A stretch of 19,885 nucleotides of DNA from an uncultured Clostridia bacterium (GCA_947089135.1 CAMUJF010000028.1:1-19885), one strand, 5' to 3'; counted from the stretch's first letter, positions 1 through 7,456 are shown. Notes: a model not told the origin generated them from the letters alone. Translations and numbers: made by a program.

Positions 1-4
1 AATA

Positions 5-28
5 ACAAATTATTACATGATAATTTGT
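5..28. repeat. Perfect 9-bp inverted repeat with 6-bp spacer upstream of the recombinase
   Basis: ACAAATTAT (5-13) and its exact complement ATAATTTGT (20-28) flank the 6-bp spacer TACATG. Two inverted arms around a 6-8 bp spacer is the layout of a tyrosine-recombinase core site, and a tyrosine recombinase gene starts 175 bp downstream. It could equally be an AT-rich hairpin or the end of a terminator for a gene outside the window. The arms do not match the usual dif sequence. Confidence 0.4.
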
Positions 29-142
29 AGTTATCTTGCGTTGACTTATAACTATTTATATTACATTATACATCATAATCGTAAATTTGTCAATATATTT
101 CTACAATTTTTTCATCACATTTCCAGTATTATTCTACATAAT

Positions 143-171
143 TCGACAAAAGCAACGTTTTGGTATATAAT
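143..171 (+). promoter_or_regulatory. Sigma-A-type promoter of the recombinase gene
   Basis: TCGACA (143-148, 5 of 6 matches to TTGACA) and TATAAT (166-171) are separated by exactly 17 bp. The start codon at 203 lies about 25 nt past the predicted transcription start. It is the best promoter match upstream of the recombinase, and it supports the internal start at 203 over earlier in-frame ATGs that lie inside or before the promoter. Confidence 0.65.
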
Positions 172-202
172 GGATTTACAAACTAACAGGGAGGAACATA
201 TA

Positions 203-1111
203 ATGTTTGATTTGAAAATACAAATTTCTGACTTCCTTTGCTACTGCAAGGACAGAAAGGTTCTCAGCGAAAAAACTTTAAAGGCTTACTCTATTGACTT
301 AAAGCAGTTTGTTCAGTTTTCACAGCAAAAATTCGACAAAGATGTTATATGTAGTTACATCTCGTTTTTACATAATACATACAAACCTAAAACAGCAAAG
401 CGTAAAATTGCAACACTTAAAGCGTTTACACATTTTTTAATGATTGAAGACATTATTGAAATCAATCCGTTTGACAAAATTGAAACCTCGTTCCGCGAAC
501 CGCTGCTTTTGCCCAAAACAATCCCGCTTAACATAATCAACAACATTCTTCACGCTGCATATACGGAAAAATCCTCTGCCGAAACAGATTATTCTAAAAG
601 AATATGTATCAGAAACATAGCTGTTCTGGAAATTCTGTTTGCAACTGGCGCAAGGGTATCAGAAATTTGTTGCCTCACTCCCGATAATATTGATCTGTCA
701 AATCATTTTATCAAAATATTCGGTAAAGGCTCAAAGGAACGCATTATTCATATTGAAAATTCAGACGTTCTTCAAATTCTTACAGAATACTATGAAATGT
801 TTCGGGATAATATTGAAAATTGCGGATTTTTCTTTGTAAACAAGCTTCACAAGCGATTGTCGGAACAGTCTGTGCGAGAAATTGTAAACAAGTACGCCGC
901 CTTATGCAACAGCAACATACATATTACTCCCCATATGTTCAGACATTCCTTTGCCACTCTTTTACTTGAAGAAGATGTAGATATCCGCTACATACAAAAA
1001 ATCCTAGGTCACAGTTCCATAACAACAACTCAGATTTATACTCATGTTGCAATGTCAAAGCAAAAGGAAATTTTGTTAGTTAAACATCCTCGTAATAAAA
1101 TCAATATATAA
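203..1111 (+). CDS. Tyrosine recombinase / integrase (XerC/XerD-like)
   Basis: A 302-residue site-specific recombinase of the phage-integrase family, which cuts and rejoins DNA through a covalent phosphotyrosine. The N-terminal SAM-like DNA-binding domain covers about residues 1-90 and the catalytic domain about 105-295. All six catalytic positions are visible: Arg151 (in ATGARVSE), Lys175 (GKGSKER), His244 and Arg247 (HMFRHSF), His270 (LGHSS) and Tyr279 (IYTHV). The length is typical of Xer-like enzymes. The frame is open from position 17, but I place the start at 203 because GGGAGG sits just upstream and a promoter precedes it. The gene stands alone in AT-rich DNA among transposase remnants and near a tRNA gene. 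This points to a mobile-element integrase more than the chromosomal dimer-resolution enzyme, but the sequence alone does not separate the two. It appears intact. Confidence 0.9.
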   Translation: MFDLKIQISDFLCYCKDRKVLSEKTLKAYSIDLKQFVQFSQQKFDKDVICSYISFLHNTYKPKTAKRKIATLKAFTHFLMIEDIIEINPFDKIETSFREPLLLPKTIPLNIINNILHAAYTEKSSAETDYSKRICIRNIAVLEILFATGARVSEICCLTPDNIDLSNHFIKIFGKGSKERIIHIENSDVLQILTEYYEMFRDNIENCGFFFVNKLHKRLSEQSVREIVNKYAALCNSNIHITPHMFRHSFATLLLEEDVDIRYIQKILGHSSITTTQIYTHVAMSKQKEILLVKHPRNKINI

Positions 1112-1261
1112 AAATTTTATTTTTATAATAACACATTTTTTGTTATATTTCAACAAAAATCTGACAAATGGTAATTTTTGGTATGAACGGTAATTTTTTA
1201 GTTTATAGCACAAAATGTTTTTAGTTTAGCTAATATTTATTAATGATTTTAAGTAATACAA

Positions 1262-1307
1262 AAGAACCTTGAAAAAAATTTATCAAGGCTCTTGCAGTTA
1301 ATTTTTT
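1262..1307 (+). terminator. Terminator-like hairpin after the recombinase
   Basis: CCTTGA (1267-1272) pairs with TCAAGG (1283-1288). The stem extends outward with one A/C mismatch to about 1262-1293, and six Ts lie at 1302-1307. It lies 150 bp past the recombinase stop, so it may end that transcript. The eight bases between stem and U-tract make it a weak example. Confidence 0.45.
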
Positions 1308-1802
1308 CAATGGAATAACCTCTTGAATAATTATAAAATTGGAATATGCCGTTGGTCTTTATTTGGTACTTAAATCAGCAAAAATATGCTGAAATTTACT
1401 AAAAGCTAATATAATGTAACTCGTATGAAACCACGTAATATAGGGATTTGCTGTAACTTTTGATAAATTACCAAAAGTTGTTTATTCAATTCAAATCCCT
1501 TAAAAATCTTTTTTCTTACAGATTGTTGAATACCGACAATATTTCATGATTTTTACCACTAATTTTCTACTGTCGCTATTCGGATCGGATTTCTGCACGT
1601 TTTCCATATGTTCCTTTTAATTTTGTCATTATATACAATATTAAACGGAAAATTTTTACGAAAAGGGTTCAAATCCTGTTTGCCCCTAAAAACCCCTTAA
1701 AAATATCTACGGATTTTTACTTCGTTTTTTGGCAAAAGAATTGCCCTCAAACCGCCTACCTAAGCCATTTGAGAGCTAAATATCTTTTTTCCTAAGGAAA
1801 GA
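1308..1802. other. Gene-free AT-rich stretch
   Basis: I recognise no protein gene in these roughly 500 bases. There are stop codons in all frames and no conserved motif, apart from the tRNA-like fragment listed separately. A 35-codon minus-strand ORF (1500-1607) with a modest AAGGA site is the longest candidate, and I do not call it. The stretch fits decayed mobile-element DNA. Confidence 0.5.
1663..1687 (+). other. tRNA 3'-end-like fragment (T-arm plus acceptor strand), possible att remnant
   Basis: GTTCAAATC (1667-1675) matches the T-loop consensus GTTCRANNC. Partly paired T-stem flanks adjoin it, followed by TTGCCCC and then T, in the position of an acceptor 3' strand and discriminator base. 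No matching 5' half (GGGGCAA start, D-arm, anticodon arm) is visible upstream, so it is not a tRNA gene. Integrases often use tRNA 3' ends and leave such a copy at one element boundary. The link to the recombinase 550 bp away is inference, and chance resemblance is possible. Confidence 0.35.
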
Positions 1803-1886
1803 TGGTGCGGGTAACAGGACTTGAACCTGCACGTCGGGGACACCAGATCCTAAGTCTGGCGCGTCTGCCAATTTCGCCATACCCGC
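1803..1886 (-). tRNA. tRNA-Leu (anticodon UAG)
   Basis: On the minus strand a full cloverleaf can be drawn. The acceptor stem GCGGGTA (1886-1880) pairs with TACCCGC, followed by discriminator A and an encoded CCA (1805-1803). The anticodon stem CCAGA/TCTGG holds the loop CTTAGGA, giving anticodon TAG, which reads CUN leucine codons. The variable arm is long (class II), as expected for leucine, and the T-arm contains GGTTCAAGTCC. The 84-nt length includes the CCA. A consensus promoter lies directly upstream. Confidence 0.95.
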
Positions 1887-1933
1887 ATATGATTAGTCGT
1901 ACCGCTGTTCCACTAATAGTATAAACATAATAT

Positions 1934-1962
1934 ATTATATATCATTTCAAGAAGTTTGTCAA
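1934..1962 (-). promoter_or_regulatory. Consensus promoter of the tRNA-Leu gene
   Basis: Read on the minus strand, TTGACA (1962-1957) and TATAAT (1939-1934) are both perfect matches with a 17-bp spacer. The predicted start is about 40 nt before the mature tRNA 5' end, as expected for a stable-RNA gene with a short processed leader. Confidence 0.85.
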
Positions 1963-1999
1963 GCAAAACTTTCCTGCAGGTGTGGGCATACAGCGCATA

Positions 2000-2339
2000 T
2001 TATAAAAAGTCAAGGATAGAAAAAGGAAGTTCGCGGGAATTTGAATTACGATTTTGTCTGAAAGTCATTTTTGCAATACCAAAATCATTATAGGCTTTTA
2101 CAAAAAGCTCAAGTACTGCACGAAGAGATTCAAGCTTTTTGGCGAAACAGCGGCTCTTTCGGCGTAAAATAGGAATATAATGTCGCCTCAAATCCTACTA
2201 CCTGACGCGGCAAACGGCTTACCATAGTTATCACATAGATATTTTCACGTGTTTCAGTGTTGTACTTTTTACCTACAAACCAGTACAATTCATCTAATTC
2301 TAAAAATTGGAAATTATTTTTTGGTTTTGAGGTGTCTTT
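2000..2339 (-). pseudogene. IS1-like transposase remnant with internal deletion
   Basis: The 5' part of the frame (from 2339) encodes an IS1-type transposase segment containing ELDELYWFVGKK and TRENIYVITMVSRLPRQVVGFE, cited here as two motifs. Near 2185 the frame switches by one base. The 63-codon stretch that follows encodes the family's C-terminal end, with LRRHYIPILRRKSRCF, AYNDFG and a final LPFSILDFL. Roughly 70 residues expected between these two parts, including catalytic positions, are missing. The deletion joins two distant parts out of frame, so no active enzyme can be made. The N-terminal zinc-binding part is also absent. The family assignment rests on remembered IS1-family signatures. 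The remnant abuts the end of a second transposase remnant on the same strand. Confidence 0.7.
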
Positions 2340-2348
2340 TTAACCCAG

Positions 2349-2807
2349 TTAAGCATATTCGTAATGCTCATGATAAAAGCGATAGGGATATTTCATAATT
2401 TTAAAAACTTTGATTTTGGCATTAATATTTTCGACAAGAATGCGTTCATGAGAGATACGATGATTTTCTCTTTTTTCAGCATCAGTCAGTTTACCGCCCT
2501 TTGGCTTTTCCTTGGGCGTTTCACTATTCTTATGAAACGCAGATATACCTTGATATCCACTATCGGTCTGTGCCTTAATACAGTCAAGTATGTGACTTCC
2601 TATGGTTCTTTTATATAGTGTAAAATCATGTGTTTTGCTATGATCTTCAGCAGTACATATGATTATTCCGTTTGTCTTATTAACAACTATTTGTGCTTTT
2701 ATTATGTGGCTTTTCTTTCTTCCTGAATACCATTTTCTTTGTTTTTTTTGAGGGCGCTATACAGGACATTCTGTAGCATCAATCACCTGCCTATCTCTAT
2801 TATACAT
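2349..2807 (-). pseudogene. IS5-family-like (DDE_Tnp_4 type) transposase remnant
   Basis: The minus strand from about 2807 to the TAA at 2351-2349 encodes the C-terminal two thirds of a DDE transposase. Visible landmarks are IDATECP (first Asp), KWYSGRKKSHIIKAQIVV, DSGYQGI (second Asp), HKNSETPK, and ERILVENI (likely Glu). A TAG at 2759-2757 interrupts the frame immediately after IDATECPV, where the family has a sense codon. No N-terminal half or plausible start is visible upstream, and the extreme C-terminus diverges from the family. The gene is therefore broken at least twice. No terminal inverted repeats were recognised. Confidence 0.75.
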
Positions 2808-2864
2808 AACAGAAAATATCAATAGGGTGTTGCTCAAATTCAAAGTAAAGTTATTTTGATATGT

Positions 2865-2896
2865 AAAAAGCGGTACAGGTTATCCCCATACCGCTT
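2865..2896 (-). terminator. Intrinsic terminator after the 24-codon ORF / chemotaxis gene
   Basis: On the minus strand AAGCGGTA (2896-2889) pairs with TACCGCTT (2875-2868). The stem is 8 bp with a 13-nt loop, and a short T-run reaches 2865. It lies directly downstream of the small ORF at 2915-2989 and is the first terminator after the chemotaxis-receptor gene. Confidence 0.7.
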
Positions 2897-2914
2897 ATGC
2901 TAAAAAAATTTAAT

Positions 2915-2989
2915 TTACAGTGCCCCGACCTTTTTCAAATATGGAATGCGGTCGATATGTTCTCTGAAGTAAATATGCTCCCGTTCCAT
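2915..2989 (-). CDS. Small ORF, 24 residues, unknown
   Basis: Unrecognised. An ATG at 2989 is preceded by AAGGAGCG at good spacing and opens 24 codons ending in TAA. The peptide begins MEREHIYFREH and ends LKKVGAL; it is charged, with no signal peptide or membrane segment. About 20 nt after the stop lies an intrinsic terminator, so ribosome site, ORF and terminator form a compact unit. It may be read from the chemotaxis-receptor transcript (164 nt upstream) or from a weak promoter of its own. It could instead be the truncated start of a longer lost gene, since transposase remnants begin just beyond. The ribosome site and terminator are the only support. Confidence 0.4.
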   Translation of the reverse strand: MEREHIYFREHIDRIPYLKKVGAL

Positions 2990-3152
2990 GCTTTCGCTCC
3001 TTAATTGCAGCTGGAAAAACTTTGTGAGAATCCCATGTTTCTACTCTCTATAGTTTATGAGACTTTAAGTTTCATTTCAACAATAATGGGCAATTTGCTC
3101 CGTTGCCGGTTATCTGCATTAAAACTATACTCAGGCGTCCGAAAACGGGCTT

Positions 3153-5144
3153 TTATCTTTCCTTTAGAACAAATTTGCTTGTAAGATCCTGAAGCGCGGC
3201 AGCTTGACCGTTGAGCTCCTCGGAGGAAGCTGCGGACTGCTCGGCGGTAGCCGCGTTGGTTTGAACAACAGACGAAATCTGATTTACGCCCGTGTGTACC
3301 TGTTCGATCATTATTGCCTGCTCGGCGGAAGCCGCCGAAATATCGTTGATCAGCTTAATCGTCTGATTTGTAACGTCAACGGACGCGTTAAGCGCCTCCG
3401 CGGTTTCGTCAACAATATGCGAACCCTTTTCAACTGCCTCAATGGTTTGCTGGATCAGTTGGGTCGTATCGGCGGCAGCTCCTGCCGACTTGGACGCAAG
3501 GTTTCTGACCTCGTCCGCGACAACCGCAAAGCCCTTGCCCGCAGTACCCGCCCTTGCAGCCTCAACGGCGGCGTTAAGTGCGAGAATGTTGGTTTGGAAC
3601 GCGATATCCTCGATCGTCTTGATAATATTCGAAATTTTGTGTGACTTATCGGAAATGTTGTTCATCGCATTGACCATTTCCTTCATATGCTCATTGGAAA
3701 GCGACATCTTTTCACCCGCCCGATTTGCCTTCCGGTCAGCGTCTTCGGCATTTTTGGCGTTAATATCAACTTTATCTTTAAGCGATCCGATAATGCCCGC
3801 AAGCTCCTGGATAGAAGAAGCCTGTTCGGTCGTTCCGGAGGAAAGCGAAGTAGCTCCGTCAGAAATCTGTGCAGCGCCCTGATTGACCTGTTCGGCGGAA
3901 ACATCGATCTGCTGCATAGTATCGGACAGTCCGTATGCAAGGCTGTTCAGCGCATTGATTATGCTTGCGAAATCGCCGCTGAAATCGATCTGCTGCTGAA
4001 TGTTAAAGTTACCGTCCGCAAGCTGCTTGCAAAGACGCGAAATTTCCCCCATATAATTGTTCAGCGATGTTACTGTTTGGTTGATCGAATCCGCAAGCTG
4101 ACCTGTTTCATCGTCGGAGGTGTACTCAACGCTGACGTTAAGGTTTCCTGCAGCCACAGCATTCATAACGTTAACGGTTTTCTTGATAGGGTTTGAAATG
4201 CTGTTCGCAGTGATAGTGCAGACAATAGACGCATTTGTAATAAAGAAAAGACCTAAAATAATCGTAATAATAATAGCGAATGTAGTTCCGTCCATCCACT
4301 CACTGACCTCGGTTGTAACGCCGATCACCCAACCGTCCGTACCGCCGACACGGGCGTAAGCAAGGAATCTTTCAATACCGCCGCCGCCGACTTGACCGAA
4401 TACTGTACTGCCTGTATCGGTTATTGAAAGAGCCTGATTTTCAAGATCGCTGCGGCAGTCGAGTTCGACGTTGTCCTTGTGAGTGTGATTTATGTTGTTT
4501 AATCCCTCGTCAACGTATTTCTGATCCATGCAGGCGATATATGTACCGTTTTCGTCCATAATGTAAGTTCTGCCGGTTTGACCGACGCGTATCTCGTCTA
4601 CAATTTCATGCAGCATGGAACTTTCGATACCGAAATAAACAACGCCGATAAGCTCACCGTTGTTAACGCCGCCTTCTTTAATGGGCGCGCAAAAGTATAT
4701 GATCGGTCTGTCGCCGACGAGCTGAGGACCAAAAACAAATTCCTCGTTGCCCATACCTTTTATGTAGCAATGGTCTTCTCTGTAATCAATTACATCGTCA
4801 AGAGTTTCGTATCCCCAACCGTCCTTGTCGATATAGCCGCGTTCGGAGAAGCCGTAAGTATCGGCTCTTTCCTGCAAAAGCTCAAGCTTTTCTTCCACGG
4901 TGTAATCCTCGCCCATACGCGGATCCATACCGACCTCCTTGACGATAGCGACATAACGGGACAAGCGGTTTTCCAAGCGCACGCTCGTCTGAAGCGCAAG
5001 CTCAGAGAGTGTGGTCTCAAGTGTTGACTGAGTGTTGCGGAAGTTCAGATAGCTGCTTAAAATACCTACTGCAAAAAAGCCGATAACAACTACCGACAAA
5101 ATTCGTCTAAGCAGCTTGCCTTTAACAGTCTTTAAGATTTTCAT
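3153..5144 (-). CDS. Methyl-accepting chemotaxis protein with extracellular Cache-type sensor
   Basis: A 663-residue transmembrane chemoreceptor that relays ligand binding to the CheA/CheW kinase complex. Transmembrane segment 1 is about residues 15-33. The extracellular region 34-285 has dCache-like features (GYIDKDG, GELIGVVYFGI, GRTYIMDENG, WVIGVTTE). Transmembrane segment 2 is about 286-309. A HAMP domain (about 310-362) and a second HAMP-like segment (366-415, containing LADGNFNI) precede the coiled-coil signalling domain (about 430-655). The conserved hairpin tip at 511-548 includes AFQTNILALNAAVEAARAG and GFAVVADEVRNLA. The length is normal and the gene looks intact. Ligand unknown; no C-terminal pentapeptide tether is visible. 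GAGGG precedes the ATG. Expression is probably driven by the tandem-repeat promoter at 5303-5380, which the secreted-protein gene at 17036 also carries. Confidence 0.95.
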   Translation of the reverse strand: MKILKTVKGKLLRRILSVVVIGFFAVGILSSYLNFRNTQSTLETTLSELALQTSVRLENRLSRYVAIVKEVGMDPRMGEDYTVEEKLELLQERADTYGFSERGYIDKDGWGYETLDDVIDYREDHCYIKGMGNEEFVFGPQLVGDRPIIYFCAPIKEGGVNNGELIGVVYFGIESSMLHEIVDEIRVGQTGRTYIMDENGTYIACMDQKYVDEGLNNINHTHKDNVELDCRSDLENQALSITDTGSTVFGQVGGGGIERFLAYARVGGTDGWVIGVTTEVSEWMDGTTFAIIITIILGLFFITNASIVCTITANSISNPIKKTVNVMNAVAAGNLNVSVEYTSDDETGQLADSINQTVTSLNNYMGEISRLCKQLADGNFNIQQQIDFSGDFASIINALNSLAYGLSDTMQQIDVSAEQVNQGAAQISDGATSLSSGTTEQASSIQELAGIIGSLKDKVDINAKNAEDADRKANRAGEKMSLSNEHMKEMVNAMNNISDKSHKISNIIKTIEDIAFQTNILALNAAVEAARAGTAGKGFAVVADEVRNLASKSAGAAADTTQLIQQTIEAVEKGSHIVDETAEALNASVDVTNQTIKLINDISAASAEQAIMIEQVHTGVNQISSVVQTNAATAEQSAASSEELNGQAAALQDLTSKFVLKER

Positions 5145-5302
5145 ATTGTGCCCTCTTTCCTTTGAGTTTTGGTCATACCGTTTTTGTACGGTGTCGCCTG
5201 ATTCTTATAAGTCTGCACTCTCACCTCGTCAAACGGGGCTTGACATTCGTCAAATAAAAATAAGACTGCCAAAATTTTGACCATGTTTTTAACAATTTTG
5301 TC

Positions 5303-5380
5303 ATATTTTCCGTTAAAATATCAATAGAAATCACTTAAACGACGGATTTTTCACTTAAACGCCGAAAAAACGGAAAATAT
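5303..5380 (-). promoter_or_regulatory. Tandem-repeat promoter module of the chemotaxis-receptor gene
   Basis: Read on the minus strand the order is TATTTTCC (5379-5372), GTTTAAGTGA (5360-5351), GTTTAAGTGA (5340-5331) and TTGATA (5324-5319). The two 10-bp repeats are identical and 20 bp apart. The same elements with the same spacings occur at 16839-16899 before the secreted-protein gene. The -10 is unclear here; the best candidate, TATGAC at 5305-5300, is only 13 bp from TTGATA. The block is also bounded by a perfect 12-bp inverted repeat, ATATTTTCCGTT (5303-5314) and AACGGAAAATAT (5369-5380). I infer binding of an activator dimer, with a 5' leader of about 150 nt. Confidence 0.7.
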
Positions 5381-5416
5381 TTACAAAAATGTAATTATAC
5401 CCGTGAAATATCATTT

Positions 5417-5465
5417 AAGGTGTGTTAACGCTGTCTGAGCATATCGGGCAGCATCAACACACCTT
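5417..5465. terminator. Long hairpin after nadE
   Basis: AAGGTGTGTT (5417-5426) pairs perfectly with AACACACCTT (5456-5465). Inside it GCTG (5430-5433) pairs with CAGC (5449-5452). It lies 15 bp past the nadE stop, where a terminator is expected. On the minus strand it is followed by AAATGATATTTC without a clean U-run; the plus-strand side (AGTTTTAAGTTTAG) is more U-rich. It is probably the nadE 3' end structure, though a structured small RNA is possible. Confidence 0.5.
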
Positions 5466-5479
5466 AGTTTTAAGTTTAG

Positions 5480-7417
5480 TTATTGCAAATTTTCAAGCCA
5501 GAGCTTTACACAGGCGTCGGAGGGCATTCGCCAGTCGCCCCGAGGCGAAAGGGTAACGCTGCCGATCTTTGGACCGTCCGGCAGGCACGACCGCTTGAAC
5601 TGCTGTGAGAAAAAGCGTTTCAGGAAAATAGCCAGCCATTTTTTTACAGTATCCCTGTCAAACCGTCCCGCAAAGGACTGCTCTGCTATCCGCAGTATTT
5701 TTTGCGGAGGAAAACCGCACCGCACCATATAGTACAGGAAAAAGTCGTGCAGCTCGTAGGGACCAACAATGTCCTCGGTTTTCTGGGAAATTTCCCCCTC
5801 GGACGGCGGCAGCAGTTCGGGTGACACAGGAGTTGCAAGAATGTCGTTCAGAACCTCCGAAAGCTTTTTATCGTCAGTATTTGCGCTCTCATATGAAACC
5901 AGATGCCGCACCAGCGTTTTCGGTACGCCCGCGTTTACGCCGTACATAGACATATGGTCGCCGTTGTAGGTAGCCCAGCCAAGCGCAAGCTCTGACAGGT
6001 CTCCCGTACCCACAACAATGCCGCCCTGTTGGTTGGCAATATCCATAAGCACCTGCGTGCGCTCCCGCGCCTGACTGTTTTCAAAGGTAACGTCGGTCAC
6101 GCTTTCACTCTGTCCGATGTCGGCAAAATGCTGTCTCACCGCGGCGGTTATGTCTATTTCTTTCAGTGTAACGCTGTACGCCTCGGCAAGATAGCAGGCG
6201 TTGCTTTTGGTACGCTTTGTAGTACCGAAGCAGGGCATTGTAACGGTCACTATCCCTTTGCGGTCGAGTCCCAGCATATCGAAAGCGTGTACCGCAGCGA
6301 TAAGGGCAAGAGTGCTGTCAAGTCCCCCCGAAAGCCCGATGACGGCGGTCTTGCAGCCGATGTGCCGCAGCCGTGTGGCAAGTCCCGCCGCCTGCATTGT
6401 GAGTATCTCCTCGCAGCGGTTGTTAAGGTCGTCCCTGTCTGTCGGCACAAAGGGCATGGGCGGGAAACGGCGTTTCAGCTCTAGATTTTTTGGGGTAATA
6501 TAAAAGTGTCCTATGTCAAGTTCTTTTGTACGTCCGGGACTGACTGCGGGGAACGTGTTCATTTTTCTCCGTTCGGCAATAAGGCGGTGCAGGTCTATTT
6601 CTCCGAAAGTCAGTCCCGTGGTGAACTTTCTGCTTTCGCCGACAATTGTGCCGTTTTCCGCGATAAGATTATGTCCGCTGAAGATCAGGTCTTGGGTGGA
6701 TTCTCCCATACCCGCGTCGGCGTAGATATAGCCGCATACGCACCGAGCGGACTGGCTTTTAACAAGCTGTTCGCGGTACTCGCTTTTTCCGACGATCTCA
6801 TCGGAGGCGGAAAGATTGCATATGACTGTTGCGCCTGCCGTTGCAAGTCCTCCGGAGGGCGGTTCCGGCGTCCAAAAATCTTCGCAGATCTCTACGCCTA
6901 TAACAAGTTCGGGTATCTCATCACACCAAAAAAGCATATCCCCAAAGCAAGTGTACGAACTGTGTTTTTCGTCATTGTCGCTTTCGTCAACGTCTTTAAC
7001 GGCAATGTTTCCTCCCTGCCATGGGGTAAAGTGCCTTGTTTCGTAAAATTCCGAATAGGCGGGAATATTTTTTTTCGGAACAAATCCGATTATATTTCCC
7101 TTGTTTACCGCCGCGGCGCAGTTGTAAAGCTTGCCGTCCACCTCAAAGGGAAGTCCCACAAAGGCAAGCAGATCGCAGTCCGCGGTTTCCCTTGCAATTT
7201 TAACAAGAGCCTTTTTCGCGCCGTCCAAAAGCACCTTTTGCAGGAACAAGTCCCCGCAGGTGTACCCCGTAATGCAAAGCTCGGGGAACACCGCAATGGA
7301 CGCGTCCTCCGCAGCGGCTTGTTTTATCAGCTCGATTATTCTGTCCGCGTTGTAATCGCAGTCCGCAACCTTTATGTCGGGAGTCACGGCGGCGACTCTG
7401 ATAAATCCGTCTTTCAT
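5480..7417 (-). CDS. nadE: Glutamine-dependent NAD+ synthetase
   Basis: Catalyses the last step of NAD+ biosynthesis: ATP-dependent amidation of nicotinic acid adenine dinucleotide with glutamine as nitrogen donor. The 645-residue length is typical of the two-domain form. The N-terminal nitrilase-type glutaminase domain (about 1-300) shows its triad: Glu46 (FPELCITGY), Lys115 (VPKKNIPAY) and Cys178 (VEICEDFW). The C-terminal synthetase domain has the P-loop SGGLDS at 363-368, VGTGDLSELALGWATYNGDH and a GVPKTLVRHL segment. I use the ATG at 7417, with AAAGGA upstream and a consensus promoter beyond it, over an in-frame ATG at 7495 that lies upstream of the promoter. It is a monocistronic minus-strand gene. 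Because the glutaminase domain is fused, ammonia is channelled internally and no separate amidotransferase is needed. Confidence 0.97.
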   Translation of the reverse strand: MKDGFIRVAAVTPDIKVADCDYNADRIIELIKQAAAEDASIAVFPELCITGYTCGDLFLQKVLLDGAKKALVKIARETADCDLLAFVGLPFEVDGKLYNCAAAVNKGNIIGFVPKKNIPAYSEFYETRHFTPWQGGNIAVKDVDESDNDEKHSSYTCFGDMLFWCDEIPELVIGVEICEDFWTPEPPSGGLATAGATVICNLSASDEIVGKSEYREQLVKSQSARCVCGYIYADAGMGESTQDLIFSGHNLIAENGTIVGESRKFTTGLTFGEIDLHRLIAERRKMNTFPAVSPGRTKELDIGHFYITPKNLELKRRFPPMPFVPTDRDDLNNRCEEILTMQAAGLATRLRHIGCKTAVIGLSGGLDSTLALIAAVHAFDMLGLDRKGIVTVTMPCFGTTKRTKSNACYLAEAYSVTLKEIDITAAVRQHFADIGQSESVTDVTFENSQARERTQVLMDIANQQGGIVVGTGDLSELALGWATYNGDHMSMYGVNAGVPKTLVRHLVSYESANTDDKKLSEVLNDILATPVSPELLPPSEGEISQKTEDIVGPYELHDFFLYYMVRCGFPPQKILRIAEQSFAGRFDRDTVKKWLAIFLKRFFSQQFKRSCLPDGPKIGSVTLSPRGDWRMPSDACVKLWLENLQ

Positions 7418-7456
7418 AAAAAACAGTCCTTTCGGAAAAATATATATTTTATATTT

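Noticed and set aside
142..150. TTTGTCGAA (minus strand), a perfect Spo0A-box match; similar TTTGTCAAA-like strings at 12345 and 19829
   Set aside because: Two of them coincide with -35 hexamers (TCGACA, TTGACA), which share the same letters, and another copy at 332-340 lies inside a coding region. There is no spacing or context to support sporulation control.
1500..1607. 35-codon minus-strand ORF with AAGGA upstream
   Set aside because: Modest ribosome site, no terminator, no recognisable sequence, and it lies in degraded AT-rich DNA. Not enough to call.
5145..5300. Possible c-di-GMP riboswitch in the chemoreceptor leader
   Set aside because: Such riboswitches often precede chemoreceptor genes, but neither the class I nor the class II conserved core was found; only a short ACCGT/ACGGT hairpin is present.
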